Source: Microbacteriaceae bacterium
GTDB lineage: Bacteria > Actinomycetota > Actinomycetes > Actinomycetales > Microbacteriaceae
NCBI GenBank assembly: GCA_026785785.1
Contig: JAJAZI010000007.1
Location: 1 to 15,176, forward strand
DNA length: 15,176 nucleotides
Reading direction: 5' to 3'
Shown here: piece after piece, positions 8,524-15,129 of the stretch
Layout: each line of letters starts with the position of its first letter
How positions within the stretch are numbered: position 1 is the stretch's first letter
Made by a program: the position numbers and the translations under genes
The notes under the pieces: generated by a model
Database searches by the model: none
What the model saw: the letters and a program-made list of their open reading frames with translations, nothing else
What the model was told of the DNA's origin: nothing

Positions 8524-8895
8524 ATGGCTCTCGGAACTAGAGGCAAGAGCAAGTCGGCCGCCAAGGGCCGCCGACACGCACGTCTTCGCAAGAAGGTCGT
8601 TGGCACCGAGGCGCGTCCGCGTCTCTCTGTCACCCGGTCGGCTCGTCACATCTTCGTGCAGGTCATCGACGACAGCAAGGGTTTCACCCTCGCGTCCGCG
8701 TCGACCCTTGAGGCCGACATGCGCACCTTCGACGGCGACAAGACCGCCAAGGCACGCAAGGTCGGCGAGCTCGTCGCCGAGCGCGCGAAGGCCGCCGGAA
8801 TCGACGCCGTCGTGTTCGACCGTGGTGGCAGCAAGTACGCGGGTCGCGTTGCGGCCATTGCGGATGGCGCCAGGGAAGGCGGGTTGGACCTGTGA
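8524..8895 (+). CDS. rplR: 50S ribosomal protein L18
   Basis: L18 binds 5S rRNA together with L5. The basic N-terminus [20 protein letters not shown] is followed by the globular core: [20 protein letters not shown], then [14 protein letters not shown] and [20 protein letters not shown] near the end. The 123 residues are normal. Its stop overlaps the upstream GTG of rpsE (GTGA). Confidence 0.98.
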   Translation: MALGTRGKSKSAAKGRRHARLRKKVVGTEARPRLSVTRSARHIFVQVIDDSKGFTLASASTLEADMRTFDGDKTAKARKVGELVAERAKAAGIDAVVFDRGGSKYAGRVAAIADGAREGGLDL

Positions 8896-9620
8896 GCGAC
8901 GCAACGACAAACAAGGAGCAGGCCGTGGAGCCCAAGGCAGTCGTGGCGCCCGAATCGACAGAGACCGCAGTCGTTCAGACCGCGGTTGTCGAGACGGCAG
9001 CCGGAACTGAGAACAACAACGCCGCCGAGCCTCGCGAGGCCCGTCGTGGCGGTCGCGAGCGCAACCCGAACCAGCAGCGCGGATCGCGCGACAGCGAGAA
9101 GAGCCAGTTCCTCGAGCGTGTCGTCACGATCAACCGCGTGTCGAAGGTCGTCAAGGGTGGTCGTCGCTTCAGCTTCACCGCTCTGGTCGTCGTCGGCGAT
9201 GGTAACGGTCTCGTTGGAGTCGGCTATGGCAAGGCGCGTGAAGTGCCGACCGCGATCTCCAAAGGTGTCGAGGAGGCGAAGAAGAACTTCTTCCGCGTTC
9301 CTCGCGTCGCCGCCACGATCCCCCACCCCGTGCAGGGTGAGGCCGCAGCCGGCGTCGTGCTGCTGCGTCCCGCATCCGCCGGTACCGGTGTTATCGCCGG
9401 TGGTCCGGTCCGCGCGGTACTCGAGTGCGCCGGCATCCACGACGTCCTGAGCAAGTCGCTCGGTTCATCGAACACGATCAACATCGTTCATGCCACCGTT
9501 GCTGCCCTCAAGCAGCTCGAAGAGCCCGCTGCGGTCGCTGCGCGCCGTGGCCTCTCGGTTGAGCATGTTGTGCCTGCGCGCCTCCTGCGCGCCCAGGCTG
9601 ACACGAAGGCAGGTGTCTGA
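8892..9620 (+). CDS. rpsE: 30S ribosomal protein S5, with N-terminal extension
   Basis: S5 lines the mRNA entry and helps decoding accuracy. The double-stranded RNA-binding-like domain starts at [20 protein letters not shown] and includes [18 protein letters not shown]; the C-terminal half has [20 protein letters not shown] and the [19 protein letters not shown] stretch. The usual family length is about 165-215; here it is 242, because of about 70 N-terminal residues rich in Ala, Thr, Val and Glu and then Arg. The GTG at 8892 overlaps the rplR stop. An in-frame GTG at 8925 is preceded by AAGGAG (8913-8918) with 6-bp spacing, a much better initiation site, so the protein may be 231 residues. 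The stop overlaps rpmD (TGATG). Confidence 0.95.
   Translation: MSDATTNKEQAVEPKAVVAPESTETAVVQTAVVETAAGTENNNAAEPREARRGGRERNPNQQRGSRDSEKSQFLERVVTINRVSKVVKGGRRFSFTALVVVGDGNGLVGVGYGKAREVPTAISKGVEEAKKNFFRVPRVAATIPHPVQGEAAAGVVLLRPASAGTGVIAGGPVRAVLECAGIHDVLSKSLGSSNTINIVHATVAALKQLEEPAAVAARRGLSVEHVVPARLLRAQADTKAGV
8913..8927 (+). promoter_or_regulatory. Strong ribosome binding site and alternative rpsE start
   Basis: AAGGAG at 8913-8918 lies 6 bp before an in-frame GTG (8925-8927). The upstream GTG at 8892 has only GGGAAGG (8873-8879), 12 bp away, as a candidate. The sequence therefore favours 8925 on ribosome-binding grounds and 8892 on operon-overlap grounds. Confidence 0.55.
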
Positions 9621-9805
9621 TGGCCGCGCGCCTGAAGGTGACCCAGATCAAGTCCAAAATTAGTGAAAAGCAGAACCAGCGCGACACGTTGCGGAGCCTC
9701 GGGCTCAAGCGCATCGGCGATGTCGTGGTTCGCGAAGACAATTCGCAGAACCGCGGCTACGTCCGTACCGTCGCCCACCTGGTTCGCGTCGAGGAGATTG
9801 ACTAA
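9620..9805 (+). CDS. rpmD: 50S ribosomal protein L30
   Basis: L30 is a small large-subunit protein. The 61 residues read [20 protein letters not shown], then [20 protein letters not shown] and [15 protein letters not shown], the complete family pattern. It overlaps rpsE by one base (TGATG) and rplO by one base (TAATG), with GAGGAG near its end serving rplO. Confidence 0.98.
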   Translation: MAARLKVTQIKSKISEKQNQRDTLRSLGLKRIGDVVVREDNSQNRGYVRTVAHLVRVEEID

Positions 9806-10518
9806 TGGCTGAAGAAACCACGCCAGCCGCGAAGAAGGCACCCGCCAAGGCTCCGGCCAAGGTGACCGCTGACACGGCCGCCGCTCCCAAGGCGGCAGCC
9901 AAGAAGTCGGCGACGGCCAAGGCAGACACCGCGGCGACCGCCGCGAAGAAGCCCGCCGCCAAGAAGCCCGCCGCCGCGAAGTCCGATGCTGCAGGCGGCG
10001 CCACGGCGTCGACGACGGCCCCGGCCAAGAAGGCTCCTGCCAAGAAGAAGGCTGCCCCGGCCGCCGACGTCGAGGCTCGCCCGCAGGTTCTCAAGATGCA
10101 CCACCTTCGCCCGGCTCCCGGTGCGAAGAGAGACCGCATGCGTGTGGGTCGTGGTGAGGGATCCAAGGGTAAGACCGCGGGTCGAGGTACCAAGGGCACG
10201 AAGGCGCGTTACTCGATGCGCCCCGGCTTCGAGGGTGGAAACATCAACTTCGTCATGCGTGCTCCGAAGCTGCGCGGGTTCAAGAACCCGTTCCGCGTCG
10301 AGTACCAGGTCGTGAACCTCGAAAAGCTCGCCGAGCTCTACCCCTCCGGTGGTCAGGTCACGATCCTCGATCTCGTCGCCAAGGGCGCCGTGCGCAAGAA
10401 CGAGAAGGTCAAGATTCTCGGCTCGGGCGACATTGCGGTTAAGCTTGATGTTGCAGTCGACAAGGTGTCCGGCTCTGCCGAACAGAAGATCGTTGCTGCC
10501 GGCGGTTCCGTCACGTAG
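9805..10518 (+). CDS. rplO: 50S ribosomal protein L15 with long Ala/Lys/Pro-rich N-terminal tail
   Basis: L15 is a mid-to-late assembly protein of the large subunit. The core begins near residue 96 ([20 protein letters not shown]) and has the family motif [20 protein letters not shown] (116-135), then [18 protein letters not shown], at about the usual 145 residues. Ahead of it are about 93 residues composed mainly of Ala, Lys, Pro and Thr, with repeated AKKAPAK and [10 protein letters not shown] words, resembling the tails of histone H1-like and HupB-like proteins. The DNA for part of it is a 15-bp direct repeat (9946-9960 and 9961-9975). The long start is supported: ATG overlaps the rpmD stop (TAATG) and GAGGAG (9790-9795) is 9 bp upstream. 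The internal ATG at 10096 has no ribosome binding site. Confidence 0.96.
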   Translation: MAEETTPAAKKAPAKAPAKVTADTAAAPKAAAKKSATAKADTAATAAKKPAAKKPAAAKSDAAGGATASTTAPAKKAPAKKKAAPAADVEARPQVLKMHHLRPAPGAKRDRMRVGRGEGSKGKTAGRGTKGTKARYSMRPGFEGGNINFVMRAPKLRGFKNPFRVEYQVVNLEKLAELYPSGGQVTILDLVAKGAVRKNEKVKILGSGDIAVKLDVAVDKVSGSAEQKIVAAGGSVT

Positions 10519-10538
10519 TCGTAAGAGACGCAAGTTTC

Positions 10539-10564
10539 AGGGGTGGCCCGCAAGGGTCACCCCT
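10539..10564 (+). terminator. Stem-loop between rplO and secY (attenuator or processing site)
   Basis: AGGGGTGGCCC (10539-10549) pairs with GGGTCACCCCT (10554-10564): eleven consecutive pairs including one G-U, capped by GCAA, a GNRA tetraloop. No T-tract follows (CCTGCTTC), and the secY ribosome binding site begins about 20 bp downstream. It could lower secY transcription relative to the ribosomal genes, or protect or cut the message. Full termination is unlikely, since no promoter-like sequence is evident before secY. Confidence 0.65.
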
Positions 10565-10595
10565 CCTGCTTCATCAGAACTAACCTGGAGGACTC

Positions 10596-11921
10596 GTGTT
10601 CAGAGCCGTAGCGCGGATCTTCCGCACGCCCGACCTTCGAAGGAAGATCGGGTTCACGCTCGGTATCGTCGCGTTGTTCCGACTCGGCTCCTTCATCCCC
10701 GCACCGTATGTCGACTATGGCAACGTGCAGGCGTGTATCGCCTCGAATGACGGCACGACGGGCCTCTACGAGCTCGTCAACCTCTTCAGTGGCGGCGCCC
10801 TCCTTCAACTCTCGGTCTTCGCGCTCGGCATCATGCCGTACATCACGGCGTCGATCATCGTGCAGCTGCTGCGCGTCGTCATCCCGCACTTCGACACCCT
10901 TCACAAGGAGGGCCAGTCCGGCCAGGCGAAACTCACGCAGTACACCCGCTACCTCACCATCGCCCTCGCCATCCTGCAGTCGACCACGCTCATCACGGTC
11001 GCCCGGAGCGGTGCGCTGTTCCCCTCGACGAGCGGCGCGCCCGAGTGCGCGAACCTCATCACCGACCCGTCCTGGTACGCGACGCTGCTGATGGTCATCA
11101 CGATGACCGCCGGGACCGGCCTCATCATGTGGATGGGTGAGCTCATCACCGAGCGCGGGGTCGGCAACGGCATGTCGCTGCTGATCTTCACCTCGATCGC
11201 CGCCACGTTCCCTTCCGCGCTCTGGGGCATCCAGGCCTCGCAGAGCTTCGAGGTCTTCCTCCTCGTGCTCGCCGTCGGACTCGTGATCATGACCGCCGTC
11301 GTGTTCGTCGAGCAGTCCCAGCGCCGAATCCCGGTGCAGTACGCCAAGCGGATGGTCGGTCGCCGCACGTACGGCGGCAACAACACCTACATCCCAATCA
11401 AGGTGAACATGGCAGGCGTCGTGCCCGTCATCTTCGCCTCGTCGCTGCTGTACCTGCCCGCCCTCGTCGGCCAGTTCAACCAGCCGGCCGGCGGCGGCGC
11501 CCCCTCGCCGTGGGTGCAGTGGATCTCGGACAACCTGACCTCGGGCGACAACCCGCTGTACATGGCGCTCTACTTCCTGCTGATCGTCGGGTTCACCTAC
11601 TTCTACGTGGCTATCACCTTCAACCCGGAGGAGGTCGCCGACAACATGAAGAAGTACGGCGGCTTCATCCCCGGAATCCGCGCCGGCCGTCCGACCGCCG
11701 AGTACCTCGACTACGTGCTCACTCGCGTGACGCTGCCCGGTTCGCTCTACCTCGGTTTCATCGCCCTCATCCCGCTCATCGCACTGGCGACGGTCGGGGC
11801 CAACGCCAACTTCCCGTTCGGCGGCGCAAGCATCCTGATCATCGTCGGTGTCGGGCTCGAGACGGTCAAGCAGATCGACTCGCAGCTCCAACAGCGCCAC
11901 TACGAGGGGCTGCTCCGATGA
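10596..11921 (+). CDS. secY: Protein translocase channel subunit SecY
   Basis: SecY is the pore of the SecYEG translocon in the cytoplasmic membrane. It has 441 residues with about ten hydrophobic segments. Family landmarks are the first helix around [20 protein letters not shown] (17-36), [15 protein letters not shown] (78-92), [13 protein letters not shown] (186-198) and a cytoplasmic loop with [12 protein letters not shown] (242-253). Near the end come [20 protein letters not shown] (348-367), the loop that contacts ribosome and SecA, and the last helix before [16 protein letters not shown]. The start is GTG 10596 with CTGGAGGA (10585-10592) just upstream. The stop overlaps adk as ATGA. 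Confidence 0.98.
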   Translation: MFRAVARIFRTPDLRRKIGFTLGIVALFRLGSFIPAPYVDYGNVQACIASNDGTTGLYELVNLFSGGALLQLSVFALGIMPYITASIIVQLLRVVIPHFDTLHKEGQSGQAKLTQYTRYLTIALAILQSTTLITVARSGALFPSTSGAPECANLITDPSWYATLLMVITMTAGTGLIMWMGELITERGVGNGMSLLIFTSIAATFPSALWGIQASQSFEVFLLVLAVGLVIMTAVVFVEQSQRRIPVQYAKRMVGRRTYGGNNTYIPIKVNMAGVVPVIFASSLLYLPALVGQFNQPAGGGAPSPWVQWISDNLTSGDNPLYMALYFLLIVGFTYFYVAITFNPEEVADNMKKYGGFIPGIRAGRPTAEYLDYVLTRVTLPGSLYLGFIALIPLIALATVGANANFPFGGASILIIVGVGLETVKQIDSQLQQRHYEGLLR

Positions 11922-12544
11922 TCTCGTTTGCCCAGGGCACGGCGCCCCGCCTGCTCATCGTCGGTCCCCCCGGGGCCGGCAAGGGAACCCAGGCGGCCAA
12001 GCTCGCCTCCGACTTCGGCATCCCCGCGATCGCGACCGGCGACATCTTCCGCCACAACATCCGCACGGGCACCGAACTCGGAACCCAGGTCAAGGCGATC
12101 GTCGACGCCGGCGACTACGTTCCCGACTCGCTCACCAACGAGCTCGTTGCGAGCCGCCTCGCCGAGGAGGATGCCCTCGAGGGCTTCCTGCTCGACGGCT
12201 ACCCGCGCACGCTCAACCAAGTGGCGTATCTCACCGACCTGCTCGCCGCGCGCGAGCAGAGCCTCGACGGTGTCGTCCAGCTCGTCGCGGACACCGACGA
12301 GGTCGTCACCAGGCTGCGCAAGCGTGCCGTCGAACAGGGTCGGATGGATGACTCGGAAGAGGCCATCCGCCACCGTCAGGATGTCTTCGCCCGCGAGACC
12401 GCGCCGCTCGTCGCCGCCTACCGCGACAAAGGCCTCCTGGTCGAGGTCGACGGCATCGGCGAGATCGACGAGGTCGAGGGCCGTATCACCGCGGCACTCG
12501 CGGCGCACGGCATCCAGCGTCCCGGCGCCGTTACCGCCGTCTAG
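11918..12544 (+). CDS. adk: Adenylate kinase, short-LID type
   Basis: Catalyses ATP + AMP to 2 ADP in the cytosol. The open frame runs in from 11510, but the start is ATG 11918: it overlaps the secY stop (ATGA), has GAGGGG (11904-11909) 8 bp upstream, and gives 208 residues. The P-loop GPPGAGKGT is at residues 16-24, the AMP-binding region follows with [10 protein letters not shown], and the conserved [10 protein letters not shown] comes next. The LID is the short form: [16 protein letters not shown] lacks the four-cysteine zinc insert, as in other actinobacteria. About 10 extra residues precede the P-loop strand and about 12 follow the last helix. Only 2 bp separate it from map. Confidence 0.97.
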   Translation: MISFAQGTAPRLLIVGPPGAGKGTQAAKLASDFGIPAIATGDIFRHNIRTGTELGTQVKAIVDAGDYVPDSLTNELVASRLAEEDALEGFLLDGYPRTLNQVAYLTDLLAAREQSLDGVVQLVADTDEVVTRLRKRAVEQGRMDDSEEAIRHRQDVFARETAPLVAAYRDKGLLVEVDGIGEIDEVEGRITAALAAHGIQRPGAVTAV

Positions 12545-12546
12545 GC

Positions 12547-13374
12547 GTGGCACTGCGCTCGATCTACAAGACGCCCGCGCAGCTGCGGCTCATGCTGCGG
12601 CCCGGGCTCATCACGGCCGCCGCGCTGGGCGCGGTGCGCGACGCGATCCGCCCCGGCGTCACGACGCTCGAGCTCGACGCGATCGCCGAGGCCAGCATCC
12701 GTTCGGCGGGCGCCGCACCGAACTTCATGCTGGAGCCCGGCTACCGGCACACCATCTGTGCGTCGGTGAACGATGACGTGGTGCACGGCATCCCCGGCTC
12801 CCGCGTGCTCGAACCCAGCGACATCGTGTCGATCGACTGCGGGGCCGAGCTCGGCGGGTGGAACGGCGACGCCGCGTTCACCACGGTGGTTCCGGATGCC
12901 TCCCGGCCCGGCGTCGTGCGCGAGCGCGAGAACCTCTCGTCGGTGACCGAACAGTCACTCTGGGCCGGCATCGCCGCGCTGTCGCGCGCACGCCACCTGA
13001 ACGAGGTCGGTGCCGCGATCGAAGACTACGTCGACGGCCACGGCACCTTCGGCATCCTCGAGGACTACACAGGCCACGGCATCGGGCGCTCGATGCACGA
13101 GGACCCGCCCGTGTTCAACTACCGGGTGCGCGGCAAGGGACCGGCGGTGAAGCCCGGGCTCGTCGTCGCGATCGAGCCGATGGTGACCCTCGGCGGCATC
13201 GACACCGCCACCCGCGAGGACGACTGGACGGTCGCGACCGCGGACGGCACGATGGCCGCGCACTGGGAGCACTCCGTTGCGGTGCACAAGAACGGCATCT
13301 GGGTGCTCACCGCGGAGGACGGCGGCGCGGCCGGCCTCGCGCCATTCGGCGTCACCCCCACCCCGCTCGCCTGA
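12547..13374 (+). CDS. map: Methionine aminopeptidase, type I
   Basis: Removes the initiator methionine from nascent proteins; a dinuclear metal enzyme. All five metal ligands of the type I family are present: Asp97 (SIDCGAEL), Asp108 (NGDAAF), His177 (TGHGIG), Glu210 (AIEPM) and Glu241 (WEHSVAV), plus the auxiliary histidines His80 (DVVHGIPG) and His184 (SMHEDP). The 275 residues lack an N-terminal zinc-finger or SH3-binding extension, so this is the basic form. The start is GTG 12547, 2 bp after adk. Actinobacteria often have a second copy elsewhere. The operon's tight packing ends here: the next 339 bp are non-coding. Confidence 0.97.
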   Translation: MALRSIYKTPAQLRLMLRPGLITAAALGAVRDAIRPGVTTLELDAIAEASIRSAGAAPNFMLEPGYRHTICASVNDDVVHGIPGSRVLEPSDIVSIDCGAELGGWNGDAAFTTVVPDASRPGVVRERENLSSVTEQSLWAGIAALSRARHLNEVGAAIEDYVDGHGTFGILEDYTGHGIGRSMHEDPPVFNYRVRGKGPAVKPGLVVAIEPMVTLGGIDTATREDDWTVATADGTMAAHWEHSVAVHKNGIWVLTAEDGGAAGLAPFGVTPTPLA

Positions 13375-13397
13375 GTTTCGTCTCTGCCGGTGCCCGC

Positions 13398-13455
13398 TGG
13401 GTGAGCAGCGCGGCCGGTGTCTGTTGGTTGAGCAGCGCGGCCGGTCTACGAAACC
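13398..13455. repeat. Two GGTTGAGCAGCGCGGCCGGT-type direct repeats
   Basis: The 23-bp blocks 13398-13420 and 13425-13447 agree at 21 positions, with 27-bp period. The second is bounded by GGTT (13426-13429) and AAACC (13451-13455). From memory, Microbacteriaceae intergenic regions often contain a dispersed element of the form GGTTGAG(T/C)AGCGCG...CGAAACC; these two look like degenerate copies. The match to a dispersed family is recollection, the duplication itself is seen. Confidence 0.7.
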
Positions 13456-13473
13456 TCACGGGTGCGCCAGAAT

Positions 13474-13541
13474 CGCGCCGAGTACGCAGTGGTGGTCGTT
13501 GGGATACGGCTGGATACGACCACGAGTCCGTATTCGGCGTG
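13474..13541. repeat. Imperfect inverted repeat, 23-bp arms
   Basis: Arms 13478-13500 and 13515-13537 are complementary at 18 of 23 positions, around a 14-bp spacer. Outside them, bases 13474-13477 pair with 13538-13541 (one wobble), lengthening the stem to 27. This is far longer than a terminator stem and has no T-run, so it is more like a repeat element or a foldback remnant. Confidence 0.7.
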
Positions 13542-13557
13542 GGCGCGCATCGTCACC

Positions 13558-13644
13558 TGTCGCCAAAGTCGGATTCGGAGCATTGCGCCTCGCATTTTGG
13601 CGTCTTCTGCGCGCAGATCGGGCCGGATTCCGACTTTGGCGACA
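13558..13644. repeat. Inverted repeat with perfect 16-bp arms
   Basis: TGTCGCCAAAGTCGGA (13558-13573) is the exact reverse complement of TCCGACTTTGGCGACA (13629-13644). The pairing goes on inwards (13574-13578 with 13623-13627, one bulged base), giving a stem of about 21 bp. The 44 bp between the inner arms contain TGCGCGCA (13608-13615). The right end lies about 70 bp before the first recognisable codon of the dehydrogenase remnant. Confidence 0.8.
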
Positions 13645-14277
13645 CAGGGGGTGCCAGAGGCGTGGGTGGCCGTCAACGCACCCGACTATGGCGACGCGCG
13701 TCCATCCCGGCACGGATTTCGGGTCGTCTTCGCCGATGTGGATCCCGGAGTGATCGACGCCCTCGCGGCGGCGCCCAGTTTCCAGGTGCACGAGGTGGGC
13801 GCGAACGCGGCGACCCGCACCGTCAACAACTACCGCGCTCTCAACAGCCGCTCGAACGAGCAGGCGGTCGTTGACGAGATCGCGACGGCCGAGGTCGTCA
13901 CGACCGCGGTCGGGGCGAACATCCTGCGCTTCGTCGCGCCCGTGATCGCCGCGGGGATCGACACGCGGCCCGCCGGGATGCCGCCGCTCACCGTCATGGC
14001 GTGCGAGAACGCCCTCAACGCCACCGACCTGCTCGAGCGCGAGGTCAGCCAGGTGCTGGGCGATCGCCCGAACGGCTGGCTGGCCGCTCGGGCGATCTTC
14101 GCCAACACCGCCGTTGCCCGCATCGTGCCGCAGGTGGCGGGCGCCTTCGGCCTCGACGTCACGGTGGAGGACTTCTTCGAGTGGGCGATCGAGAGACCGC
14201 CGTTCGGCGACAACGTGCCCGCCATCCCCGGCGCGCACTTCGTCGACGAGCTCGCGGCGTATATCGAGCCCAAGCTC

Positions 14278-14358
14278 AACACCGTCAACGCCGTCAACAC
14301 CGTCAACACCGTCAATACCGTCAATACCGTCAATACCGTCAATACCGTCAATACCGTC
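14278..14358 (+). repeat. 9-bp tandem repeat, nine copies, inside mtlD-like frame
   Basis: Nine in-frame units of AAYRCCGTC encode NTV (unit 2 is NAV). Units 1, 3 and 4 are AACACCGTC, unit 2 is AACGCCGTC, and units 5-9 are five identical AATACCGTC, followed by AACACCGGCCAC (NTGH). The identical run of AAT units implies recent expansion by slippage or unequal crossing over. Family alignment from memory expects only one unit here (KLNTVNTGHA). Confidence 0.95.
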
Positions 14359-14829
14359 AACACCGGCCACGCGACGGTTGCCCACCACGGCTTCGTGCAC
14401 GGCGCGGAGTCTCTCGCGCAGGCCGTCGCGGTTCCCGAGGTGCTCGCCGAGGTGCGGGCGGCGCTCGACGAGACCTCCGAGTTGCTCGTCGGCAAATACG
14501 CCTTCGACCCCGCAAAACACGCTGAGTACGTCGCGCGCACGCTGGTGCGCTTCGCCAATCCCCAGCTGCCCGACACCTCGGCACGGGTGGGCCGCCAACC
14601 GCTGCGCAAGCTCGGCCGCAACGAGCGGTTCGTCTCGCCCGCCACCCAGCTCGCCGCAGCGGGAGGCACCCCCGCCGCGCTCGTGCGAGCGATAGGAGCC
14701 GCCCTGCGGTTCGACCTGCCCGACGACCCCGAGAGCGTGCGGATGCGGGAGATGCTCCGCGACCTCAGCGCCGAGCACTTCACGACCACGGTCACCGGAC
14801 TCGAGCCCGGCACCGAGCCGCACGACTCG

Positions 14830-14856
14830 GTCGTCGAGGTCGTCGAGGTCGTCGCC
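14830..14856 (+). repeat. 9-bp tandem repeat, three copies, near the 3' end
   Basis: GTCGTCGAG at 14830-14838 and 14839-14847, then GTCGTCGCC at 14848-14856, encoding VVE-VVE-VVA. It lies beyond the conserved MtlD core and is in frame. Confidence 0.85.
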
Positions 14857-14868
14857 GCGGAGCAGGCT

Positions 14869-14944
14869 GCGGCGCGCTAATTCCGCTGGCGCGGCGCGCT
14901 GATTCCGCTGGCGCGGCGCGCTGATTCCGCTGGGCCGGCGCGCC
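14869..14944. repeat. 22-bp tandem repeat running across the stop codon
   Basis: Copies at 14869-14890, 14891-14912 and 14913-14934 share GCGCGCTGATTCCGCTGG, with a partial fourth at 14935-14944 (CCGGCGCGCC). The first copy contains the stop codon of the dehydrogenase frame (TAA, 14878-14880), where later copies have TGA. So the last codons of the gene and its 3' flank were amplified as one block. Confidence 0.9.
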
Positions 14945-14981
14945 CCGGGCCGTATTGTCTGGACGTGAGTATAAAGGCGAG

Positions 14982-15011
14982 TTGCCGAAACGGGTGACTA
15001 TCGCCTAAGCT
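14982..15011 (+). promoter_or_regulatory. Probable promoter for infA
   Basis: TTGCCG (14982-14987) and TAAGCT (15006-15011) are 18 bp apart, a SigA-like pair. A start near 15018 gives a leader of about 110 nt before infA. That leader contains GCGCG-GTCA-CGCGC (15030-15043), a 5-bp hairpin. A separate promoter makes sense because the repeat-filled segment separates infA from map. Confidence 0.5.
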
Positions 15012-15129
15012 TGTTCTTTGGTGTCTTGGGCGCGGTCACGCGCGCTCCACGCTCGGATTTTCCCGCAGCGGCGGCCACCACAATCCAACGCACGACCAGC
15101 AAACACAATATTTTAGCGACGAAGAGGAT

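Larger units (their letters stand above)
13375..13713. other. Repeat-bearing non-coding segment between map and the mtlD-like remnant
   Basis: These 339 bp carry no supportable protein. One frame is open from ATG 13462 into the downstream dehydrogenase frame, but its first 84 codons match nothing I recognise and lie over inverted repeats. The segment holds two direct repeats (13398-13447) and two long inverted repeats (13474-13541 and 13558-13644). There is no T-rich terminator after map. Confidence 0.65.
13714..14880 (+). pseudogene. Mannitol-1-phosphate 5-dehydrogenase remnant (5'-truncated, repeat-disrupted)
   Basis: Intact MtlD oxidises D-mannitol 1-phosphate to fructose 6-phosphate with NAD+. 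Recognisable similarity starts at GFRVVFADVDPGVIDAL (13714) and runs to the end. It includes EVVTTAVGANIL, MACENALNAT (from 13996), RIVPQVAG, IPGAHFVDELAAYIEPKL, the segment FDPAKHAEYVARTLVRFANP and RVGRQPLRKL (14584-14613), all MtlD features. The N-terminal GAGNIGRG-type nucleotide-binding loop, which should stand about 10-20 residues ahead of FADV, is absent in all three plus frames; non-coding repeat DNA takes its place. The catalytic KxxxxNxxH motif is split: Lys (14272-14274) is separated from NTGHA (14359-14373) by nine NTV/NAV units instead of one. The frame is open back to ATG 13462, and a GTG at 13666 with AGAGG 5 bp upstream could start a shortened protein, but such a protein should not bind NAD normally. 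Confidence 0.75.

Noticed and set aside
10557..11900. 447-codon minus-strand open frame antisense to secY
   Set aside because: Composition is Asp/Arg/Glu/His-rich shadow of secY codons; no recognisable domain.
14278..14358. CRISPR-like or direct-repeat array
   Set aside because: Contiguous 9-bp units without spacers, in frame with a protein: a minisatellite, not CRISPR.
13456..14823. 455-codon minus-strand open frame antisense to the mtlD-like gene
   Set aside because: Its GIDGIDGVDGVDG run is just the reverse reading of the 9-bp repeat; conserved MtlD motifs are on the plus strand.
14937..14944. Terminator at the GC palindromes after the mtlD-like gene
   Set aside because: GGCGCGCC is part of the 22-bp repeat array and no T-tract follows.
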